Positions 43,890 to 53,367 of a stretch of DNA of 64,000 nucleotides are shown piece after piece (within the stretch, counting starts at the first letter, position 1; the number at the start of each line of letters is the position of its first letter). The DNA lies in the NCBI RefSeq assembly GCF_001547895.1, contig NZ_AP014627.1, positions 6,698,001 to 6,762,000 on the forward strand, read 5' to 3'. Under the pieces are notes generated by a model that made no database searches, was not told the DNA's origin, and worked only from the letters and a program-made list of their open reading frames with translations. The DNA comes from Pseudomonas sp. Os17 (lineage in GTDB: Bacteria > Pseudomonadota > Gammaproteobacteria > Pseudomonadales > Pseudomonadaceae). The position numbers and the translations under genes were made by a program.

Positions 43890-44165
43890 TTATGGGTTGA
43901 CGCTGTCTTTCAGCGACTTGCCCGGTTTGAATGCCACGGTGTTGCTGGCCTTGATCTTTACCGGCTCGCCGGTTTGCGGGTTCTTGCCGGTACGGGCGCC
44001 ACGGTGACGTTGCAGGAACGTACCAAAACCGACCAGGGTGACGCTGTCTTTACGGTGCAGAGCCCCGGTGATTTCCTCAAGGATGGCGTTGAGCACGCGA
44101 TTGGCCTGCTCTTTGGTCAGGTCCGCTTTTTCAGCAATGGCTGCGGCGAGTTCTGGTTTACGCAT
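43890..44165 (-). CDS. HU-family DNA-binding protein
   Basis: This 91-aa histone-like protein bends and compacts DNA as a dimer. It has the HU/IHF motifs: MRKPELAAAIAEKADLTKEQA helices, VGFGTF turn, and the arm RTGKNPQTGEPVKIKAS, ending SLKDSVN. It is the homologue of the third HU-like gene beside rubredoxin reductase in P. aeruginosa (PA5348, sometimes called hupN). It is monocistronic with its own terminator. Confidence 0.93.
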   Translation of the reverse strand: MRKPELAAAIAEKADLTKEQANRVLNAILEEITGALHRKDSVTLVGFGTFLQRHRGARTGKNPQTGEPVKIKASNTVAFKPGKSLKDSVNP

Positions 44166-44283
44166 AGTGTGAAGCCTCTTTGACGGTTTTTTGTTGTTAT
44201 GTCCGTGCTGTTCACGGGAACAGCGCCCAAGGCGCCGCAGGCTCTACGCTGCGGCAGACGGGTGTGAGGATGGCACGCGCTTG

Positions 44284-44311
44284 AAGGTGGCGCCAGTCTT
44301 GGCGCGACCTT
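44284..44311 (-). terminator. Hairpin after rubredoxin reductase
   Basis: AAGGTGGCGCCA (44284-44295) pairs with TGGCGCGACCTT (44300-44311), 11 of 12. It lies between the rubredoxin reductase stop and the HU gene and has no T run. Confidence 0.5.
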
Positions 44312-44354
44312 TGTAGGGGCAAAATCCCGGTTATTCCGACAGAACGACCGGTAT

Positions 44355-45503
44355 TTAAGCCAGCAGGGCCGGGAGTTCCTTGTTCAGGGCCAGTTTTTCC
44401 ATCACCGCCGCCCCGGTCAGGGCGTAGCCCAGCAACCGGCCGCTGGCGTCACGGCACAGGACCTTGATGTCGGCGCCCTGCCCTTCGACGCTCCAGACGC
44501 CTTCGGCGCCCCGCGGTGGCGGCGACACCACCAGTGGACAGACCGGGGTCTTCACGGTGATCGGCATCGGTCCGTAGCTGACTGCCGTCGGCGTGCCGGC
44601 CAGGGTCTGCGCCAGCGCCCGGGCACAGCTCATCAGCGGCATCACGTACAGCAGGTTGAGGCCATCGACCTCGGCGCAATCGCCCAGGGCGTAGATGTTG
44701 GCGTGGGAGGTTTTCAGCTCGCGGTCCACCACCACGCCGCGATTGACCACCAGCCCGGCCGCCGCGGCCAGATCGATGCGCGGGCGCAGGCCAATGGCCG
44801 AGACCACCAGGTCGCAGGCGATCACCTGGCCATCGGACAGATGGGCCTCCAGGCCATCACCGCTGCGTTGCAGGCGATTGAGCACCGGCCCCAGGTGGAA
44901 GCGCGCGCCGAGGCTTTCCAGCCCGGCCTGGACCGCCGCGGCGGCGGCCGGGTGCAGCAGGGTCGGCATCACCTGTTCGCACGGGGCCACCAGGTCCACG
45001 CTGTAGCCGCCGAGGATCAGGTCGTTGGCGAACTCGCAGCCAATCAGCCCGGCCCCCAGCAACAGCACCCGGCGCTTGCCGGCGGCGGCGTTGCGAAAGC
45101 GTGCGTAGTCTTCCAGGTCATTGATGGGAAAAATCAGCTCGGATGCATCGCCCTGCACCGGTACGCGCACGGTCTCCGCGCCCCAGGCCAGGATCAGGTC
45201 GCGATAGGTCACCGCCTCTTCACCGATCCACAGGCGCTTGTGGCCCGGGTCGATGCCGCTGATGCGGGTGTGGGTGCGCACCTCGGCCTTGAGCTGCTCG
45301 GCCATGGCGCCGGGCTCGGCCATGCTCAGGCCGTCGGCATCCTTGTTCTTGCCGAAGCCGGTGGAAAGCATCGGCTTGGAATAGGAACGGCCATCATCGG
45401 CAGTGATCAGCAGCAACGGCGTCTGGCCGTCGAGCTTGCGAAATTCCCGGGCCAGGTTGTAACCGGCCAGGCCTGTCCCCACGATCACCACCGGTGCGCT
45501 CAT
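44355..45503 (-). CDS. Rubredoxin-NAD(+) reductase
   Basis: This FAD enzyme passes electrons from NADH to rubredoxin, for alkane hydroxylases or oxidative-stress reductases. The 382-aa protein has the FAD-binding [13 protein letters not shown] at the N-terminus, the NAD-binding [15 protein letters not shown] near 150 and the FAD-contacting YALGDCAE near 270. The rubredoxin gene lies 42 bases upstream on the same strand. The pair matches PA5349-PA5350 in P. aeruginosa. Confidence 0.93.
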   Translation of the reverse strand: MSAPVVIVGTGLAGYNLAREFRKLDGQTPLLLITADDGRSYSKPMLSTGFGKNKDADGLSMAEPGAMAEQLKAEVRTHTRISGIDPGHKRLWIGEEAVTYRDLILAWGAETVRVPVQGDASELIFPINDLEDYARFRNAAAGKRRVLLLGAGLIGCEFANDLILGGYSVDLVAPCEQVMPTLLHPAAAAAVQAGLESLGARFHLGPVLNRLQRSGDGLEAHLSDGQVIACDLVVSAIGLRPRIDLAAAAGLVVNRGVVVDRELKTSHANIYALGDCAEVDGLNLLYVMPLMSCARALAQTLAGTPTAVSYGPMPITVKTPVCPLVVSPPPRGAEGVWSVEGQGADIKVLCRDASGRLLGYALTGAAVMEKLALNKELPALLA

Positions 45504-45545
45504 TCCCTGCTCCTTGTCATTGGTCGTTCAAGCCACAAAAGTCGA

Positions 45546-45713
45546 TCAAGCGATCTCGATCATTTCGAAATCCATCTTGCCCACGCCGCAGTCCGGGCAG
45601 AGCCAGTCTTCGGGCACGTCTTCCCAACGGGTCCCAGGCAAAATACCGTCGTCCGGCCAGCCTTCCGCTTCGTTATAGATCAGGCCGCAGACCACACATT
45701 GCCACTTTTTCAT
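45546..45713 (-). CDS. Rubredoxin
   Basis: The 55-aa protein carries the iron site in two CxxCG motifs (CVVCGLIYN and [12 protein letters not shown]) with the typical [19 protein letters not shown] between them. It carries single electrons from rubredoxin reductase. P. aeruginosa has two tandem rubredoxin genes at this place; only one is present here. It is first in the operon with rubredoxin reductase, and a 202-bp region shared with ubiC precedes it. Confidence 0.96.
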   Translation of the reverse strand: MKKWQCVVCGLIYNEAEGWPDDGILPGTRWEDVPEDWLCPDCGVGKMDFEMIEIA

Positions 45714-45915
45714 TGCTGCATTTCCTCGGGAGTTCAGGCTCGGTCGATGAATCGACTCTAAAGGCCACGCTGATCAGCGTTCGGCACTGGGGTTTTTTAC
45801 TGATCACTACCGGCAGATGCAAGCAGGTTCGTGTCGCCGGACGTCCTGGATCAATCAAAATCGCCGATCGTCATGCTAAGCTCGCCGCCTCATTTGCTGC
45901 CAATACTGACCCACT

Positions 45916-46479
45916 GTGCCGCACTCAATGCCCCCCGCTCCGGCCCCCACCTGGCTGGCGCAAAGCCGTCTGTCCCCCTTCCCCGGCGCAGCCGTGGCCA
46001 ACTGGCTGTTCGATGAAGGGTCACTGACCCGGCGCCTGACCCGCCTTTCGCAAAACGGCTTCAGCGTCACGCCGCTGGTGGAAGAATGGCAAACCCTGCG
46101 CCACGAAGAATGCGTCGCCCTGGACCTGCCCGAACACAGCATCGGCTGGGTCCGCGAGGTGTACCTGCGGGGCCACGGTGAAGCCTGGGTCTTCGCCCGC
46201 AGCGTCGCCGCCCGCAGTGCCCTGGAAGACGGCGGCCTGAACATCGATGAGCTGGGCAGCCGCTCCCTGGGCGAACTGCTGTTCTGCGACCAGGCCTTTG
46301 CCCGCCGTCCCATCGAGGTCTGCCGCTATCCACAGGCCTGGCTGCCCGACGCGGTGGCCAGCGACGGACTCTGGGGCCGTCGCTCGCGCTTCGATCGCGG
46401 CCCCTTGAGCCTGCTGGTGGCCGAAGTCTTCCTGCCCAGCCTGTGGCGCGCCATCCAAGCCCAACCGGAGGCCTGCTGA
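45916..46479 (+). CDS. ubiC: Chorismate lyase UbiC
   Basis: UbiC converts chorismate to 4-hydroxybenzoate and pyruvate, the first committed step of ubiquinone synthesis. The 187-aa reading from GTG 45916 (ATG 45928 is the alternative; no clear ribosome site decides) contains [33 protein letters not shown] and [18 protein letters not shown], the active-site arginines and acid. Its TGA overlaps the ubiA start by one base. Confidence 0.94.
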   Translation: MPHSMPPAPAPTWLAQSRLSPFPGAAVANWLFDEGSLTRRLTRLSQNGFSVTPLVEEWQTLRHEECVALDLPEHSIGWVREVYLRGHGEAWVFARSVAARSALEDGGLNIDELGSRSLGELLFCDQAFARRPIEVCRYPQAWLPDAVASDGLWGRRSRFDRGPLSLLVAEVFLPSLWRAIQAQPEAC

Positions 46480-47369
46480 TGTACCTGAGCCTGCTCAAAT
46501 CCCTCAATCGCCTGCACCCGCGGGCCTGGGACTTCCTGCAACTGGCGCGCATGGACAAGCCCATCGGCATCTATCTGCTGCTGTGGCCGACCCTGGTGGC
46601 CCTGTGGATCGCCGCCGAGGGCAAGCCGTCCCTGAGCCATGTGTTGATCTTCACCTTCGGCGTGGTCCTGACCCGCGCCGGTGGCTGCGCCATCAACGAT
46701 TTCGCCGACCGCAAGGTCGACGGCCAGGTCAAGCGCACCGACCAGCGGCCCCTGGCCACCGGCAAGGTCAGCGCCAAGGAAGCCCTGGCGCTGTTCGCGA
46801 TACTGATGGGCGCCGCCTTCCTGCTGGTGCTGTGCACCAACGCCACCACGGTCTGGCTGTCGTTCGGCGCCCTGGCCCTGGCCGCCTGCTACCCCTTCAT
46901 GAAGCGCTACACCTATTACCCGCAGGTGGTGCTGGGGGCCGCGTACTCCTGGGGCATCCTGATGACCTTCACCGCGCAGAACGGCGAACTGCCGGCCACT
47001 GCCTGGCTGCTGTACATCGCCAATCTGCTGTGGACCGTGGGCTACGACACCTACTACGCCATGACCGACCGCGACGACGACCTGAAGATCGGGGTCAAGT
47101 CCACGGCGATCCTGTTCGGCGATGCCGACCGGGTGATCATTCTCACCCTGCAGGGCCTGTCACTGGGCTGCCTGCTGCTGGCCGGGGCGCGCTTTAACCT
47201 GGGGGGCTGGTTCCACCTGGGGCTGCTGGTGGCGGCGGGGTGTTTTGCCTGGGAGTTCTGGTACACCCGGGATCGCGACCGGATGAAGTGCTTCAAGGCC
47301 TTCCTGCACAACCACTGGGCGGGCATGGCGATCTTTATCGGCGTGGTGCTGGATTACGCGTTGCGTTAG
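46479..47369 (+). CDS. ubiA: 4-hydroxybenzoate octaprenyltransferase UbiA
   Basis: UbiA is the inner-membrane prenyltransferase of ubiquinone synthesis. The 296-aa reading starts at ATG 46479 with CGGAGG upstream. It has the two Asp-rich motifs [20 protein letters not shown] and [17 protein letters not shown] and about eight to nine membrane helices. It follows ubiC without a gap, and a terminator at 47380-47398 follows. Confidence 0.96.
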   Translation: MYLSLLKSLNRLHPRAWDFLQLARMDKPIGIYLLLWPTLVALWIAAEGKPSLSHVLIFTFGVVLTRAGGCAINDFADRKVDGQVKRTDQRPLATGKVSAKEALALFAILMGAAFLLVLCTNATTVWLSFGALALAACYPFMKRYTYYPQVVLGAAYSWGILMTFTAQNGELPATAWLLYIANLLWTVGYDTYYAMTDRDDDLKIGVKSTAILFGDADRVIILTLQGLSLGCLLLAGARFNLGGWFHLGLLVAAGCFAWEFWYTRDRDRMKCFKAFLHNHWAGMAIFIGVVLDYALR

Positions 47370-47379
47370 ACCCTCAAGC

Positions 47380-47398
47380 AAGGCCCTGCGGGCCTTTT
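47380..47398 (+). terminator. Terminator of ubiCA
   Basis: AAGGCCC and GGGCCTT form a 7-bp stem with loop TGC followed by TT; it lies 10 bases after the ubiA stop. Confidence 0.7.
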
Positions 47399-47399
47399 C

Positions 47400-47463
47400 G
47401 CAGCTTCGCCATAGCTCAGCAGCGGCTACAGAGATCGGTGTAGCCGCTGCCGCAGGCTGCGAA
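47400..47463. repeat. REP-like element (GTAGCCGCTGCCG family)
   Basis: AGCGGCTACA at 47421-47430 and TGTAGCCGCT at 47439-47448 form an inverted repeat, continued by GCCGCAGGCTGCGA. The same unit occurs at 61944-62044. Confidence 0.75.
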
Positions 47464-47473
47464 CGGCCCGAGG

Positions 47474-47857
47474 TCAGTCGGACTTGGCGACCTTCCAGGC
47501 GCCATCCATCTTGCCGTCACCGGTCATGTCGCCGGCCTTCTTGTCCATCACGAAGCTGTACAGCGGCTTGCCGTCATAGGCCCACTGCATCTTGCCGTCG
47601 TCACGCTTGATCACCGTCCACTTGCCCATGGCCTTGTCGCTGCCTTCGGCCATCAGCGGCGGCCAGTTGGCGGCGCATTTGTCGTTGCACATGGACTTGC
47701 CACCGGTGTCCTTGGCAAAGGTGTAGAGGGTCATGCCCTGGAGATTGACCAGCACGCCGTCCTTGCTCATCGCCGGGTCGGCGGCCAGGGCGAATGTCGG
47801 CAGGGCCAGGACAGCGCCTACCAGCAGGACTTTCAACGATTGCTTGAACAGAGTCAT
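47474..47857 (-). CDS. Exported secreted-repeat protein (COG4315 type)
   Basis: The 127-aa product has a signal peptide (LLVGAVLALPTFALAAD). The mature part has two repeats of the PF03640 kind: LVNLQGMTLYTFAKDTGGKSMCNDKCAANWPPL and MQWAYDGKPLYSFVMDKKAGD in parts. Such proteins are small periplasmic or lipoprotein-like proteins of unknown role. It is divergent from phoB, and a homologue precedes phoB in P. aeruginosa (PA5359). Confidence 0.8.
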   Translation of the reverse strand: MTLFKQSLKVLLVGAVLALPTFALAADPAMSKDGVLVNLQGMTLYTFAKDTGGKSMCNDKCAANWPPLMAEGSDKAMGKWTVIKRDDGKMQWAYDGKPLYSFVMDKKAGDMTGDGKMDGAWKVAKSD

Positions 47858-47938
47858 GGAAACCTTCTTTTGTGGTTGTCAGGAATCGGACTCAAAGCTT
47901 AGTCGACGAACAAGCACCGCGCTGTGCCACCTGAAATA

Positions 47939-47956
47939 CTGTCACACGACTGCAAT
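47939..47956 (+). promoter_or_regulatory. Pho box of phoB
   Basis: CTGTCAC-ACGA-CTGCAAT matches the 7-4-7 PhoB-binding consensus (CTGTCAT repeats) with one mismatch in the first unit and two in the second. TATCTA at 47965-47970 is a plausible -10 eight bases downstream. It implies autoregulation of phoB-phoR under phosphate starvation. Confidence 0.75.
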
Positions 47957-48008
47957 AATTCCGTTATCTAATGCGGCGCAAGACAGTTAAATGACAAGAG
48001 GTTCCAGC

Positions 48009-48698
48009 ATGGTTGGCAGAAGCATTCTGATCGTTGACGACGAAGCGCCGATTCGCGAAATGATCGCCGTCGCGTTGGAAATGGCCGGCTATGACTGCAT
48101 GGAGGCAGAGAACTCCCAGCAGGCCCACGCCATCATCGTCGACCGCAAGCCGGACCTGATCCTGCTGGACTGGATGCTCCCCGGCACCTCCGGCATCGAG
48201 CTGGCGCGACGCCTCAAGCGCGACGAACTGACCGGCGACATCCCGATCATCATGCTCACCGCCAAGGGCGAAGAGGACAACAAGATCCAGGGCCTGGAAG
48301 TCGGCGCTGACGACTACATCACCAAGCCGTTCTCCCCCCGCGAGCTGGTGGCGCGCCTCAAGGCCGTGCTGCGCCGCGCCGGCCCCACCGACGGCGAAGC
48401 ACCGATCGAAGTCGGCGGCCTGCTGCTGGACCCCATCAGCCACCGGGTGACCATCGACGGCAAGCCGGCGGAAATGGGCCCCACCGAATACCGCCTGCTG
48501 CAGTTCTTCATGACCCACCAGGAACGCGCCTACACCCGCGGCCAACTGCTGGATCAGGTCTGGGGCGGCAATGTGTACGTCGAGGAACGCACCGTGGACG
48601 TGCACATCCGCCGGCTGCGCAAAGCCCTGGGTGACGCCTACGAGAATCTGGTACAAACCGTGCGCGGCACCGGCTATCGTTTTTCCACCAAGGCCTAA
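48009..48698 (+). CDS. phoB: Phosphate regulon response regulator PhoB
   Basis: PhoB activates phosphate-starvation genes. The 229-aa reading begins at ATG 48009 (AGAGG upstream). The receiver domain carries Asp10, Asp11, the phosphoacceptor Asp54 ([10 protein letters not shown]) and Lys near 105 (ITKPF). The C-terminal winged helix has TPxEYRLL- and [20 protein letters not shown] motifs. The length equals that of P. aeruginosa PhoB. Confidence 0.98.
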   Translation: MVGRSILIVDDEAPIREMIAVALEMAGYDCMEAENSQQAHAIIVDRKPDLILLDWMLPGTSGIELARRLKRDELTGDIPIIMLTAKGEEDNKIQGLEVGADDYITKPFSPRELVARLKAVLRRAGPTDGEAPIEVGGLLLDPISHRVTIDGKPAEMGPTEYRLLQFFMTHQERAYTRGQLLDQVWGGNVYVEERTVDVHIRRLRKALGDAYENLVQTVRGTGYRFSTKA

Positions 48699-48702
48699 CA
48701 AC

Positions 48703-48776
48703 AGCGGCAAGCTATAAGCCACAAGCGGCAGGTTGATGACCGACCGCCTCTGAACTTGCAGCTTGCGGCTTACAGC
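48703..48776. repeat. GCAAGCT-type inverted repeat, copy 2
   Basis: AAGCCACAAGC (48716-48726) pairs with GCTTGCGGCTT (48761-48771), 10 of 11, flanked by further GCAAGCT-like units. It fills the phoB-phoR gap and ends directly at the phoR start codon, where no good ribosome site is seen. Confidence 0.75.
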
Positions 48777-50123
48777 ATGGAGCTGCTTTTCAACGTGAAT
48801 CAAAACTGGCATGGCACCCTGATTCGCCACCTGTTGCTGTTGATCACCGGCTGCCTGCTGGTGGGCCTGATCAGCGGCTACTACGGTTGGAGCCTGGCCG
48901 CCGGCTTGGGGCTCTACCTGGCCTGGACCCTCAAGCAGCTGCTGCGCCTGCACGAATGGCTGCGCCTGCATCAGCCCGATGAAGCGCCGCCCGATGGCTA
49001 TGGCCTGTGGGGCGAAGTCTTCGACAGCATCTATCACCTGCAACGCCGTGATCAGCGGGTACGCGGGCGCCTGCAGGCGGTGATCGACCGGGTCCAGGAG
49101 TCCACTGCGGCGCTGAAAGACGCGGTGATCATGCTCGACAGCGACGGCAACCTGGAATGGTGGAACCGCGCCGCCGAAACCCTGCTGGGGCTCAAGACAC
49201 CCCAGGACAGCGGCCAGCCGGTGACCAACCTGGTGCGCCACCCGCGCTTCAAGGAGTACTTCGAGCAGGACAACTACGCCGAACCGCTGGAGATCCCTTC
49301 TCCGGCCAACGACCGGGTGCGCATCCAGCTGTACATCACCCGCTACGGCAACAACGAGCACCTGATGCTGGTGCGCGACGTGACCCGCATCCACCAGCTG
49401 GAACAGATGCGCAAGGATTTCATCGCCAACGTGTCCCACGAGCTGCGCACCCCGCTGACGGTGATCTGCGGCTACCTGGAAACCCTGCTGGACAACGTCG
49501 ACGAAGTGAACCCGCGCTGGAGCCGCGCCCTGCAGCAGATGCAACAGCAAGGCGGACGCATGCAGACCCTGCTCAACGACCTGCTGTTGCTGGCCAAGCT
49601 GGAAGCCACCGACTACCCGTCGGACAACCAGCCGGTGCCCATCGACGCGCTGCTGCAATCGATCAAGAGCGATGCCCAGGCGCTGTCCGGGGAGCGCAAC
49701 CAGCGCATCACCCTGGAGGCCGATGGCTCGGTGCAACTCAAGGGCAGCGAAGCGGAACTGCGCAGCGCCTTCTCCAACCTGGTGTTCAACGCGGTGAAAT
49801 ACACCCCGGCCGAAGGCAATATCCGCATTCGCTGGTGGGGTGACGACCAGGGCGCGCACCTGAGCGTGCAGGATTCGGGGATCGGCATCGACAACAAGCA
49901 CCTGCCGCGCCTCACTGAACGCTTCTACCGGGTGGACTCGAGCCGCAACTCCAACACCGGCGGCACCGGCCTGGGCCTGGCCATCGTCAAGCACGTGCTG
50001 CTGCGCCACCGCGCGCGCCTGGAAATCAGCAGCGTGCTGGGCCACGGCAGCACCTTTACCTGCCATTTCGCCCCGGCCCAGGTGAAAAAAACCGCGACCC
50101 CCAGCCTGACCGAACAGCGCTGA
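48777..50123 (+). CDS. phoR: Phosphate regulon sensor kinase PhoR
   Basis: PhoR phosphorylates PhoB when PstSCAB and PhoU report low phosphate. The 448-aa protein has one or two N-terminal membrane helices (about 16-50), a linker, a PAS domain (about 100-200, with LDSDGNLEWWNRAAETLLGL), the dimerisation/His box NVSHELRTPLT with His near 221, and the ATPase domain (NLVFNAVKYTPAEG, DSGIGID, GGTGLGLAIVK). The start is taken as ATG 48777, immediately after the repeat. Confidence 0.96.
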   Translation: MELLFNVNQNWHGTLIRHLLLLITGCLLVGLISGYYGWSLAAGLGLYLAWTLKQLLRLHEWLRLHQPDEAPPDGYGLWGEVFDSIYHLQRRDQRVRGRLQAVIDRVQESTAALKDAVIMLDSDGNLEWWNRAAETLLGLKTPQDSGQPVTNLVRHPRFKEYFEQDNYAEPLEIPSPANDRVRIQLYITRYGNNEHLMLVRDVTRIHQLEQMRKDFIANVSHELRTPLTVICGYLETLLDNVDEVNPRWSRALQQMQQQGGRMQTLLNDLLLLAKLEATDYPSDNQPVPIDALLQSIKSDAQALSGERNQRITLEADGSVQLKGSEAELRSAFSNLVFNAVKYTPAEGNIRIRWWGDDQGAHLSVQDSGIGIDNKHLPRLTERFYRVDSSRNSNTGGTGLGLAIVKHVLLRHRARLEISSVLGHGSTFTCHFAPAQVKKTATPSLTEQR

Positions 50124-50240
50124 CCGTGGCGTGCCCCTAGGCAATCGCCCTGTCAGCCGCTACATTGCGTAGCTTGTGCCTGCCCTTCAGGCACCGCCTT
50201 TCCTTCTTTTTCGAATACACGGAACCCGCAAAACTCCATC

Positions 50241-51581
50241 ATGGACCCTTCCCCTGGTTTTACCCTCGCGTCTCTGTTCGCCGACTTCGGCATGATTCTT
50301 TTTGCTCTGATCCTGGTCCTGCTCAACGGTTTTTTCGTTGCCGCAGAGTTCGCCATGGTCAAGCTGCGCTCGACCCGGGTCGAAGCCATCGCCCACAAGA
50401 ACGGCTGGCGCGGGCAGATCCTGCGCACCGTACACAGCCAGCTCGATGCCTACCTTTCGGCCTGCCAGCTGGGCATCACCCTGGCCTCCCTGGGCCTGGG
50501 CTGGGTCGGCGAGCCGGCCTTCGCCCACCTGCTGGAGCCACTGCTGGGCGCGGTGGGGGTCAACTCCCCGGAAGTGATCCGCGGCGTGTCGTTCTTTACC
50601 GCGTTCTTCATCATTTCCTACCTGCACATCGTGGTCGGCGAGCTGGCGCCCAAGTCCTGGGCGATCCGCAAGCCCGAGCTGCTGTCGCTGTGGACCGCGG
50701 TGCCGCTGTACCTGTTCTACTGGCTGATGTACCCGGCCATCTACCTGCTCAACGCCAGCGCCAACACCATTCTGCGCATCGCCGGCCAGGGCGAGCCCGG
50801 CCCGCACCACGAGCACCACTACAGCCGTGAAGAACTCAAGCTGATCCTGCACTCCAGCCGCGGCCAGGACCCCAGCGACCAGGGCATGCGCGTGCTGGCC
50901 TCGGCCGTGGAAATGGGCGAACTGGAAGTGGTGGACTGGGCCAACTCCCGGGAAGACCTGATCAGCGTCGAATTCAACGCGCCGCTCAAGGAAATCCTCG
51001 CCCTGTTCCGCCGCCACAAGTTCAGCCGCTACCCGGTCTACGACAGCGAGCGCAACGAGTTCGTCGGCCTGCTGCACATCAAGGACCTGCTGCTGGAACT
51101 GGCGGCCCTGGACCACATTCCCGAGTCGTTCAACCTGGCCGAGCTGACCCGCCCGCTGGAGCGCGTGTCGCGGCACATGCCGCTGTCGCAGTTGCTGGAG
51201 CAGTTCCGCAAGGGCGGTTCGCACTTCGCCCTGGTGGAAGAAGCCGACGGCAAGGTGATCGGCTACCTGACCATGGAAGACGTGCTGGAAGTGCTGGTGG
51301 GCGACATCCAGGACGAACACCGCAAGACCGAGCGCGGCATCCTCGCCTATCAGCCGGGCAAGCTGCTGGTGCGCGGTGACACGCCACTGTTCAAGGTCGA
51401 GCGCCTGCTGGGCATCGACCTGGACCATATCGAAGCCGAAACCCTCGCCGGCCTGGTGTACGAAACCCTGAAACGGGTGCCGGAAGAGGAAGAAGTGCTG
51501 GAAGTCGAAGGCCTGCGCATCATCATCAAGAAGATGAAAGGGCCGAAGATCATCCTGGCCAAGGTGCTGATGCTGGATTGA
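50241..51581 (+). CDS. CNNM/CBS-domain transporter-like protein (hemolysin family)
   Basis: The 446-aa membrane protein has a DUF21/CNNM transmembrane domain (about 10-200: LILVLLNGFFVAAEFAMVKLRSTR, LGWVGEP), paired CBS domains (about 210-340) and a CorC/HlyC C-terminal domain (about 350-440). Relatives are Mg/Co efflux or tolerance proteins, and the hemolysin name is historical. The homologue sits after phoR in P. aeruginosa. A hairpin lies at the stop codon. Confidence 0.9.
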   Translation: MDPSPGFTLASLFADFGMILFALILVLLNGFFVAAEFAMVKLRSTRVEAIAHKNGWRGQILRTVHSQLDAYLSACQLGITLASLGLGWVGEPAFAHLLEPLLGAVGVNSPEVIRGVSFFTAFFIISYLHIVVGELAPKSWAIRKPELLSLWTAVPLYLFYWLMYPAIYLLNASANTILRIAGQGEPGPHHEHHYSREELKLILHSSRGQDPSDQGMRVLASAVEMGELEVVDWANSREDLISVEFNAPLKEILALFRRHKFSRYPVYDSERNEFVGLLHIKDLLLELAALDHIPESFNLAELTRPLERVSRHMPLSQLLEQFRKGGSHFALVEEADGKVIGYLTMEDVLEVLVGDIQDEHRKTERGILAYQPGKLLVRGDTPLFKVERLLGIDLDHIEAETLAGLVYETLKRVPEEEEVLEVEGLRIIIKKMKGPKIILAKVLMLD

Positions 51582-51598
51582 CGGGCCCCTCGGCCCGT
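51581..51598. terminator. Hairpin between convergent genes
   Basis: ACGGGCC pairs with GGCCCGT across a 4-base loop, beginning at the last base of the CNNM gene stop. The opposite gene ends at 51630. A weak T-rich end (TTC) follows on the plus strand. Confidence 0.55.
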
Positions 51599-51629
51599 TC
51601 GCCAGCACGCCGGCGCCTACAGCAGCGGG

Positions 51630-52526
51630 TCATTTCTTGCCCAGGGTAAAATTCGGCAGATCCCCCAGCGGCTGGTTGAATTGATAGGGAATCGACACCA
51701 GCCCCAGCCCGGTATTGCGCTGCACCACGAAATGCAGGTGCGGCCCGCTGCTGTTGCCGGTGTTGCCCGACAACCCCAGCGGGCTGCCCACCGCCACCCG
51801 CTGCCCTTCCCGCACACTCACCGAACCTTGCTTGAGGTGCAGGTACACGCCCATGGTGCCGTCGTCGTGCAGCACCCGGACGAAGTTGCCCGCCGGGTTG
51901 TCGCCGCGCCCGTTCTGGGCGTTCTCGGTCTTGACCACCACCCCGCCACGCGCAGCAATGATCGGCGTGCCCACCGGCATGGCGATGTCCATTGCGTAGC
52001 GGCTCCTGGGCCCGAAATGGCTGTATTGGCCATTGGCCCCCTGGGTCAGGCGAAACGGCCCGCCGCGCCAGGGCAGCGGGTAGCGATAGGCCTGGGCGGC
52101 GCCTGCCGGGTCGCCCAGGGAATAACGGAACCTGGGGACATAGCTCAAGGGCTGGTCGGCACGAGTCGCCGTGAGCAGCGCCAGACGCTGCCTGCTGCGG
52201 GCCGGCAGCACCTGGCGAATCGGCTGCCCGGGCGCGCCACTGACATTGTTCAGCCCGGTAAAACCCAGCTCGATCTGCACCGGGGCGTACAGGTCATTGC
52301 GCACATACAGCGCCTCCACCCCCTTGTGCTTGTGGATATCCAGGCGCACCTGGTGCTCCAGGTGCTCTTCCATGCGGTCGTGAAACACGAACGCCTGGGC
52401 TCCCGGCGCAGGCCGATCGCTGTAGGACACCACGCCATCGGCGTCGACGGATTTGTAGACGGTCATCGCCGCCAGCGAGGTGGCCAGCAGGGACAGTCCG
52501 CACAACAGCAGCAGGCGCACAAGCAT
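51630..52526 (-). CDS. M23 metallopeptidase, exported
   Basis: The 298-aa precursor starts at ATG 52526 and has a signal peptide (LLLLCGLSLLATSLAAM). An N-terminal DUF4124-like segment (YKSVDADGVVSYSDRP) is followed by a linker and a LytM/M23 endopeptidase domain in the last 150 residues, with zinc ligands in SHFGPRSRYAMDIAMP (H...D) and GPHLHFVV (HxH). It probably cleaves peptidoglycan cross-links. The homologue follows the CNNM gene in P. aeruginosa (PA5363). The longer upstream frame is spurious. Confidence 0.9.
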   Translation of the reverse strand: MLVRLLLLCGLSLLATSLAAMTVYKSVDADGVVSYSDRPAPGAQAFVFHDRMEEHLEHQVRLDIHKHKGVEALYVRNDLYAPVQIELGFTGLNNVSGAPGQPIRQVLPARSRQRLALLTATRADQPLSYVPRFRYSLGDPAGAAQAYRYPLPWRGGPFRLTQGANGQYSHFGPRSRYAMDIAMPVGTPIIAARGGVVVKTENAQNGRGDNPAGNFVRVLHDDGTMGVYLHLKQGSVSVREGQRVAVGSPLGLSGNTGNSSGPHLHFVVQRNTGLGLVSIPYQFNQPLGDLPNFTLGKK

Positions 52527-52587
52527 TGGGCAGCCTCTTGGCAGGTTATGCAGGCACGCTAACAGCCGGATATGGAGCTTGTGTGAA

Positions 52588-52902
52588 TCAGGCCGGGGCC
52601 AGAGGGTGCGGGCCCGGCGCGTCGAAATGGATATCCACCCCCAGTTGCGCGGCCTCCGACAGGTTGACCAGGGCATCGAGGGAGAACTTGTTGATCTTGC
52701 CGCTGAGCACGTCATTGAGGCGTGGCTGGGAGATGTTGAGGCGCTTGGCCGCCTCCTTCTGCGATACCCCCCAGGCTTGCACGGTCTTGCCCAGTTCAAG
52801 CATCAGCTTGGCCCGCAGGCGCATGTTGGCGGCCTCCTGGGGCGTGGCTTCAAGGGCGTCCCAGACGCTGGCAAAGCGCTGGTTGATCGGTTGGTCAGTC
52901 AT
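52588..52902 (-). CDS. higA: HigA-type antitoxin, XRE helix-turn-helix
   Basis: The 104-aa protein starts at ATG 52902, inside the end of the toxin gene (8-base overlap). It has an XRE-type helix-turn-helix in about residues 40-85 (WGVSQKEAAKRLNISQPRLND, FSLDALVNLSEAAQL). The toxin-first order, antitoxin second, is that of higBA pairs. It would bind HigB and repress the operon. Confidence 0.88.
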   Translation of the reverse strand: MTDQPINQRFASVWDALEATPQEAANMRLRAKLMLELGKTVQAWGVSQKEAAKRLNISQPRLNDVLSGKINKFSLDALVNLSEAAQLGVDIHFDAPGPHPLAPA

Positions 52903-53230
52903 GGCGTGAACCTGCTTCTTGATATCTGGCACGAGCCAGCTCGATATCCCGCGCTTCGGTCTTGCGGGTGGTCTTACGCACCGCGTGCAGCACATAGATG
53001 GCCGCGGGTCGCCTGACCACATAGAACACCCGAAACGCCCCTGAATCCTCATGGATCCTGATTTCGAAACCCCCCGGGCCGATGGTTTTCACCGACCTGC
53101 AATCGTAGGGCTGTTCCCCCTGCTGCAGCAGATCCAGCTGGAAACCGGCGGCCCGGCGGGCATCTTCGGGGAACGCCCGGAGATCCCGCAGCGCGCTCCC
53201 GACAAACACCACATCCTTGTGCCTGGGCAT
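52895..53230 (-). CDS. higB: HigB-type toxin, RelE/Gp49-like
   Basis: The 111-aa protein starts at ATG 53230 with a strong AGGAGAGG ribosome site; upstream codons to 53260 are not used. It resembles phage-derived Gp49-like/HigB RNase toxins: FVGSALRDLRAFPEDARRAAGFQ, CRSVKTIGPGGFEIRI, FRVFYVVR and IYVLHAVRKTTRKTEARDI. Toxins of this kind cut mRNA on the ribosome. The operon lies between core genes and is absent from the P. aeruginosa order. Confidence 0.9.
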   Translation of the reverse strand: MPRHKDVVFVGSALRDLRAFPEDARRAAGFQLDLLQQGEQPYDCRSVKTIGPGGFEIRIHEDSGAFRVFYVVRRPAAIYVLHAVRKTTRKTEARDIELARARYQEAGSRHD

Positions 53231-53349
53231 CGAACCTCTCCTGTGAATGACCAGGAACAAGGCTAATCAACATGGCCAGGAGCGACCGCGCCGGGTTGTT
53301 TCAAGGCATGGCCGCAAGCGCTGAAAGACACGGAGCGCTCTGTGCAATC

Positions 53350-53367
53350 TATATCCAAACAGATATA
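53350..53367 (-). promoter_or_regulatory. Inverted repeat upstream of higB
   Basis: TATATC and GATATA are a perfect 6-bp inverted repeat with a 6-base spacer in a locally AT-rich patch about 120 bases before higB. It could be the HigA operator and promoter, but the distance is long and no clear -35/-10 pair fits. The rest of the 435-base gene-free stretch 53231-53665 holds only the REPIN at 53566-53649. Confidence 0.35.

Noticed and set aside
47964..50144. 726-aa open frame antisense to phoB/phoR
   Set aside because: It crosses both genes and their intergenic repeat and shows no protein-family features.
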